DNA from: Ramlibacter humi
GTDB lineage: Bacteria; Pseudomonadota; Gammaproteobacteria; Burkholderiales; Burkholderiaceae_C
Length of the DNA: 64,000 nt
Direction of reading: 5' to 3'
Assembly (NCBI RefSeq): GCF_004681975.1
Contig: NZ_SMLK01000002.1
Span: 1-64,000, forward strand
Shown: positions 61,631-64,000 of the stretch, piece after piece
How positions within the stretch are numbered: position 1 is the stretch's first letter
How the letters are laid out: each line of letters begins with the position of its first letter
Position numbers and translations under genes: made by a program
The notes under the pieces: generated by a model
What the model saw: only the letters and a program-made list of their open reading frames with translations
Told to the model about the DNA's origin: nothing
Database searches by the model: none

Positions 61631-62533
61631 TTATGCGCCCTGGTTGGTGATGCCGCCGGACACGTGGCCCGCGGGCACGTGCTGCGCGGCGTGCGCCACG
61701 TGCCGCGTCTGGTCGTCGAAGAAAAAGTCGGGTTCGAACTCGCGCAGGAACTCGCCCTTGGGCAGGCCGCCCAGGAACATCGCCTCGTCCACGTGGATGT
61801 TCCAGTGCATCAGCGTGCGGATGGCCCGCTCGTGCGCCGGCGCGCTGCGCGCCGTCACCAGCGCGGTGCGGATCTTCATCGCCGGCGTGCCGCTGGCCTG
61901 CAGGCGGTGCAGCGCCACCAGGAACGGCTTGAACGGGCCTTCGGGCAGCGGCTGCAGCACGTTGTCCGATTCGTGCTGCTGGAAGGCGTCGAGGCCGCGG
62001 TCCTGGAACACGCGCTCGGCCTGGTCGGAAAACAGCACGGCGTCGCCGTCGAAGGCGATGCGCACTTCGTTGGGGTAGTTGGCGCCGGCCTGCACCGACT
62101 CCGTCAGCACGCGCGCGGCGGGGAAGCCGGCGGCCAGCGCTTCCTTCACGTCTTCGGCATTGGCCGAAAGGAAGAGCTTGGCCTGCAGCGGCTTGAGGTA
62201 GCGGAACGGCGAACGGCCCTGCGTGAACACGCCGCGCTCCAGCTTGATCTCGTTGGCCTTGCCGGAGCGGAAGATGCGCATGCCCGACACCGGATCGTTG
62301 CGCGAGAGGATGACCACCTCCACGCGCTGCGCCTGGGCATCGTTGAAGGCCAGCAGCTTCTTCATGAGGGAGAACGCGATGCCCGGCCGGGCGGGCTGGT
62401 CCAGCCGCTGCAGCTGCAGCGCCATGTAGGCCTGCGCATCGCCGCTTTCGAAGATGCGGTTCTCTTCCTCGAAGTTGAAAAGGGCGCGCGACGAGATCGC
62501 GACCACCAGCTTGTCGTCGGCGAACACGCTCAC
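61631..62533 (-). CDS. 5'-nucleotidase (cytosolic NT5C1-like family)
   Basis: A 300-residue protein resembling the bacterial branch of the cytosolic 5'-nucleotidase family (N-terminal FADDKLVVAISSRALFNFEEENRIF, VEVVILSRNDPVSGMRIF, NEVRIAFDGDAVLFSDQAERVF and EPDFFFDDQTRHV). The FDGDAVLFSD segment supplies the Asp-rich catalytic site of a HAD-like fold. It is expected to dephosphorylate nucleoside 5'-monophosphates. The start is GTG, 1 nt after the gspF stop, so it is cotranscribed with gspF, an unexpected partnership. Confidence 0.85.
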   Translation of the reverse strand: MSVFADDKLVVAISSRALFNFEEENRIFESGDAQAYMALQLQRLDQPARPGIAFSLMKKLLAFNDAQAQRVEVVILSRNDPVSGMRIFRSGKANEIKLERGVFTQGRSPFRYLKPLQAKLFLSANAEDVKEALAAGFPAARVLTESVQAGANYPNEVRIAFDGDAVLFSDQAERVFQDRGLDAFQQHESDNVLQPLPEGPFKPFLVALHRLQASGTPAMKIRTALVTARSAPAHERAIRTLMHWNIHVDEAMFLGGLPKGEFLREFEPDFFFDDQTRHVAHAAQHVPAGHVSGGITNQGA

Positions 62534-62534
62534 C

Positions 62535-63749
62535 TCAGCGCACCCACTGGTTGAGCTGGATGATGGGCAGCAGCACCGCCAGCACGATGAGCATGACGAC
62601 CATGCCCATGGTGACGATGAGCAGCGGCTCCAGCACGGTGGCCAGCTGGATGGCGCGGCGCTGGACTTCGCTGCCCAGCTGGTTGGCCGCGCGCTGCAGC
62701 ATCACCGGCAGCTGGCCGGTCTGTTCGCCCAGCCGGGCGAACATGGACAGCAGGCCCGGGAAGCGCTTTTTCTGTGCCAGGGCGGACGCGAGCGGGGCGC
62801 CTTCGCGCACCAGCACCAGCGCATCCATGGCATCGGCGCGCATGGCCCGGTTGTTGAGGGTTTCGGCGGCGGCTTGCAGGGCCTTCAGGATGGGGACGCC
62901 CGCCCCGGTCAGCATGGCCAGCGTATTGCCGAACTGGGCACTGTTGTATCCGCGCGATAAGCGGCCCAAAACCGGTATGCCTAGCCAACTTGCGTCGAAT
63001 TTCTCACGAAAGGCTTCATTCCTCAGGGCGCCGCGTAGGACAAGTCCCACGACCAGCAGGGTGCCCAGCATCATCCAGCCCCAAGAGCGGAAGAAGGCAC
63101 TCAAAGCCAGCATGGCCGTGGTCAGGAAGGGGAGCGAACGCTTGGTGCCCGCGAAGACGTTCGCCACCTGAGGAACCACATAGGTCACCAGGAACACGAC
63201 GATCGCCAAGGCGACCACCGTGACGATGGCCGGATACAGCGCCGCTCCAGTCAGCTTCGACTTCAACGCCTGGCGATTTTCAAGGTCGTCCGCCAAGCGT
63301 TCCAGCACCATGCCCAGGTGGCCACTCTGCTCTCCTGCGCTGACGACGGCGATGTAGATGTCCGAAAACTCGCGAGGAAAGTGCGCCAGCGCCGCAGCGA
63401 AGGTCGAGCCTGCGTTCACCTCCGCCCGCAAGGCCGCCACCAGGTTGCGCTCCGGCTCCGAGGGGGCCTCTTCCGCCAATGCAGTGAGCGCCCGCTCAAG
63501 CTGCAAACCCGATCCCACCAAGCCCGCGAGCTGTCTCGTCCACACCGTCAGCTGCGTGCTGTTGAACACGCGCCGGGTCCAGCGCCGAGGCCCTGCGCCT
63601 GCGCGGCTGTCCCCCAGCACCTGCACTTGCAGCGGCACCAGCTGCTGGCCGCGCAGCTGGCTGCGCGCCGACTTGGCCGAGTCGGCCTCGACGACGCCCT
63701 TGCGGGTGGCGCCGCCGGCGTCCAGGGCCTCAAACGAATACGCAGGCAT
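62535..63749 (-). CDS. gspF: Type II secretion inner-membrane protein GspF, unlinked from the main gsp cluster
   Basis: The polytopic assembly-platform protein of the T2SS. The 404-residue product has the GspF N-terminus MPAYSFEALDAGGATRKGVV, two repeated GspF cytoplasmic domains (about 65-190 and 270-395) and three membrane helices, including TVVALAIVVFLVTYVVPQV. It is the expected missing partner of the gsp genes at 25.4-35.0 kb but lies 28 kb away beside a 5'-nucleotidase gene. It could also serve another pilus-like machine. Confidence 0.93.
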   Translation of the reverse strand: MPAYSFEALDAGGATRKGVVEADSAKSARSQLRGQQLVPLQVQVLGDSRAGAGPRRWTRRVFNSTQLTVWTRQLAGLVGSGLQLERALTALAEEAPSEPERNLVAALRAEVNAGSTFAAALAHFPREFSDIYIAVVSAGEQSGHLGMVLERLADDLENRQALKSKLTGAALYPAIVTVVALAIVVFLVTYVVPQVANVFAGTKRSLPFLTTAMLALSAFFRSWGWMMLGTLLVVGLVLRGALRNEAFREKFDASWLGIPVLGRLSRGYNSAQFGNTLAMLTGAGVPILKALQAAAETLNNRAMRADAMDALVLVREGAPLASALAQKKRFPGLLSMFARLGEQTGQLPVMLQRAANQLGSEVQRRAIQLATVLEPLLIVTMGMVVMLIVLAVLLPIIQLNQWVR

Positions 63750-63773
63750 CAGTTCATCCGATCGGTTTTGTCA

Positions 63774-63811
63774 GCCGTATTCAAGAAACTGCCGGGCTCG
63801 GCCGTATTCAA
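63774..63811. repeat. 11-bp direct repeat upstream of gspF
   Basis: GCCGTATTCAA occurs at 63774-63784 and 63801-63811, 27 bp apart (about 2.5 helical turns), directly upstream of gspF. On the minus strand it reads TTGAATACGGC, whose TTGAAT could act as a promoter -35 element. It might be a pair of regulator half-sites, but the match is too short to be sure. Confidence 0.35.
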
Positions 63812-63938
63812 AGATGAGCAGGGCAAATCCCGGTAACCGTGCGCGGTGGCAGGCATTTGTATCGAAATGTTGCCACTGGTTGCAGTCGGTTGCAGAATCT
63901 GGGGCGGGGATCGGCCGGTCCCCTGAAGGAGTTTAAGC

Positions 63939-64000
63939 ATGTCGAGGAAGGTGCCGAGGAGTCGTCGGAGCCGCCTATTGGCATTGGAGCCGCGTGTCCT
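63939..64000 (+). CDS. Start of a protein with an LEPR-type N-terminus (partial)
   Basis: An ATG with AAGGAG 8-13 nt upstream opens a frame to the window edge. It encodes MSRKVPRSRR and then SRLLALEPRV. The basic stretch followed by LALEPRVL is the pattern of the LEPR-XLL domain found at the N-terminus of very large repetitive surface or calcium-binding proteins. The rest is beyond the window, so size and domain content are unknown. It is divergent from gspF, 189 nt away, which puts it near a T2SS component. Confidence 0.65.
   Translation, partial: MSRKVPRSRRSRLLALEPRV

Overview
The window is a GC-rich, densely packed bacterial chromosome segment. Gene content points to a betaproteobacterium of the order Burkholderiales, probably Comamonadaceae (Ramlibacter/Variovorax-like): the tuf-tRNA-Trp-secE-nusG-rplKAJL-rpoBC order, a Gram-negative porin of the betaproteobacterial type, a rsmB-DUF4390-ntrY-ntrX cluster, a zwf-hexR/tal-pgi cluster, groES-groL under CIRCE control, and an FMN riboswitch upstream of a lone ribB. 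The taxonomic placement is inferred from gene order and protein character, not from a search. No insertion sequence, prophage, CRISPR array or rRNA gene is visible.

Layout. 1-12.4 kb: end of tuf, tRNA-Trp, secE, nusG, rplK, rplA, rplJ, rplL, rpoB, rpoC, closed by a strong terminator. 12.4-18.8 kb: a LemA-like protein, a 1-Cys peroxiredoxin, rsmB, a DUF4390 gene, an NtrY-type sensor kinase, a short NtrX-like regulator without an AAA+ domain, and tRNA-Phe. 18.9-25.3 kb: an accessory stretch with a large lipoprotein, a LuxR-type regulator, a GAF-domain protein with candidate small ORFs on both sides, an EamA exporter, a HAD dehalogenase and two coupled small disordered proteins. 25.4-35.0 kb: a type II secretion locus (gspE, D, N, M, L, K, J, I, H and G on the minus strand, gspC divergent). 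gspF lies 28 kb away at 62.5-63.7 kb. 35.0-41.6 kb: cobC, cobS, ilvA with a candidate leader or small RNA upstream, an OsmC-like protein, coq7, a major porin and a DUF3047 lipoprotein. 41.7-48.5 kb: a dipeptide/oligopeptide ABC importer operon with an M20 amidohydrolase inside it. 48.6-53.6 kb: zwf-hexR facing tal-pgi, with two HexR-like operators between them. 53.8-64 kb: groES-groL, an NHL-type beta-propeller lipoprotein, riboswitch-controlled ribB, a second EamA permease, a YddA/SbmA-type ABC transporter, a 5'-nucleotidase, gspF, and at the right edge the first codons of a protein with an LEPR-type N-terminus.

How it fits together. The left arm is core transcription and translation. The gsp genes encode most of a type II secretion system; a prepilin peptidase (GspO) is missing and must come from elsewhere. 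The hexR block is a regulated entry to the pentose-phosphate and Entner-Doudoroff routes. The peptide importer probably imports an N-acylated or amide substrate that the embedded hydrolase cleaves. No wholly new multi-gene system is evident. The most interesting signals are regulatory or small: the ilvA-upstream RNA, the HexR operator pair, the small ORFs around the GAF gene, a palindromic repeat flanked by 13-bp direct repeats beside hexR, and the LEPR protein start.
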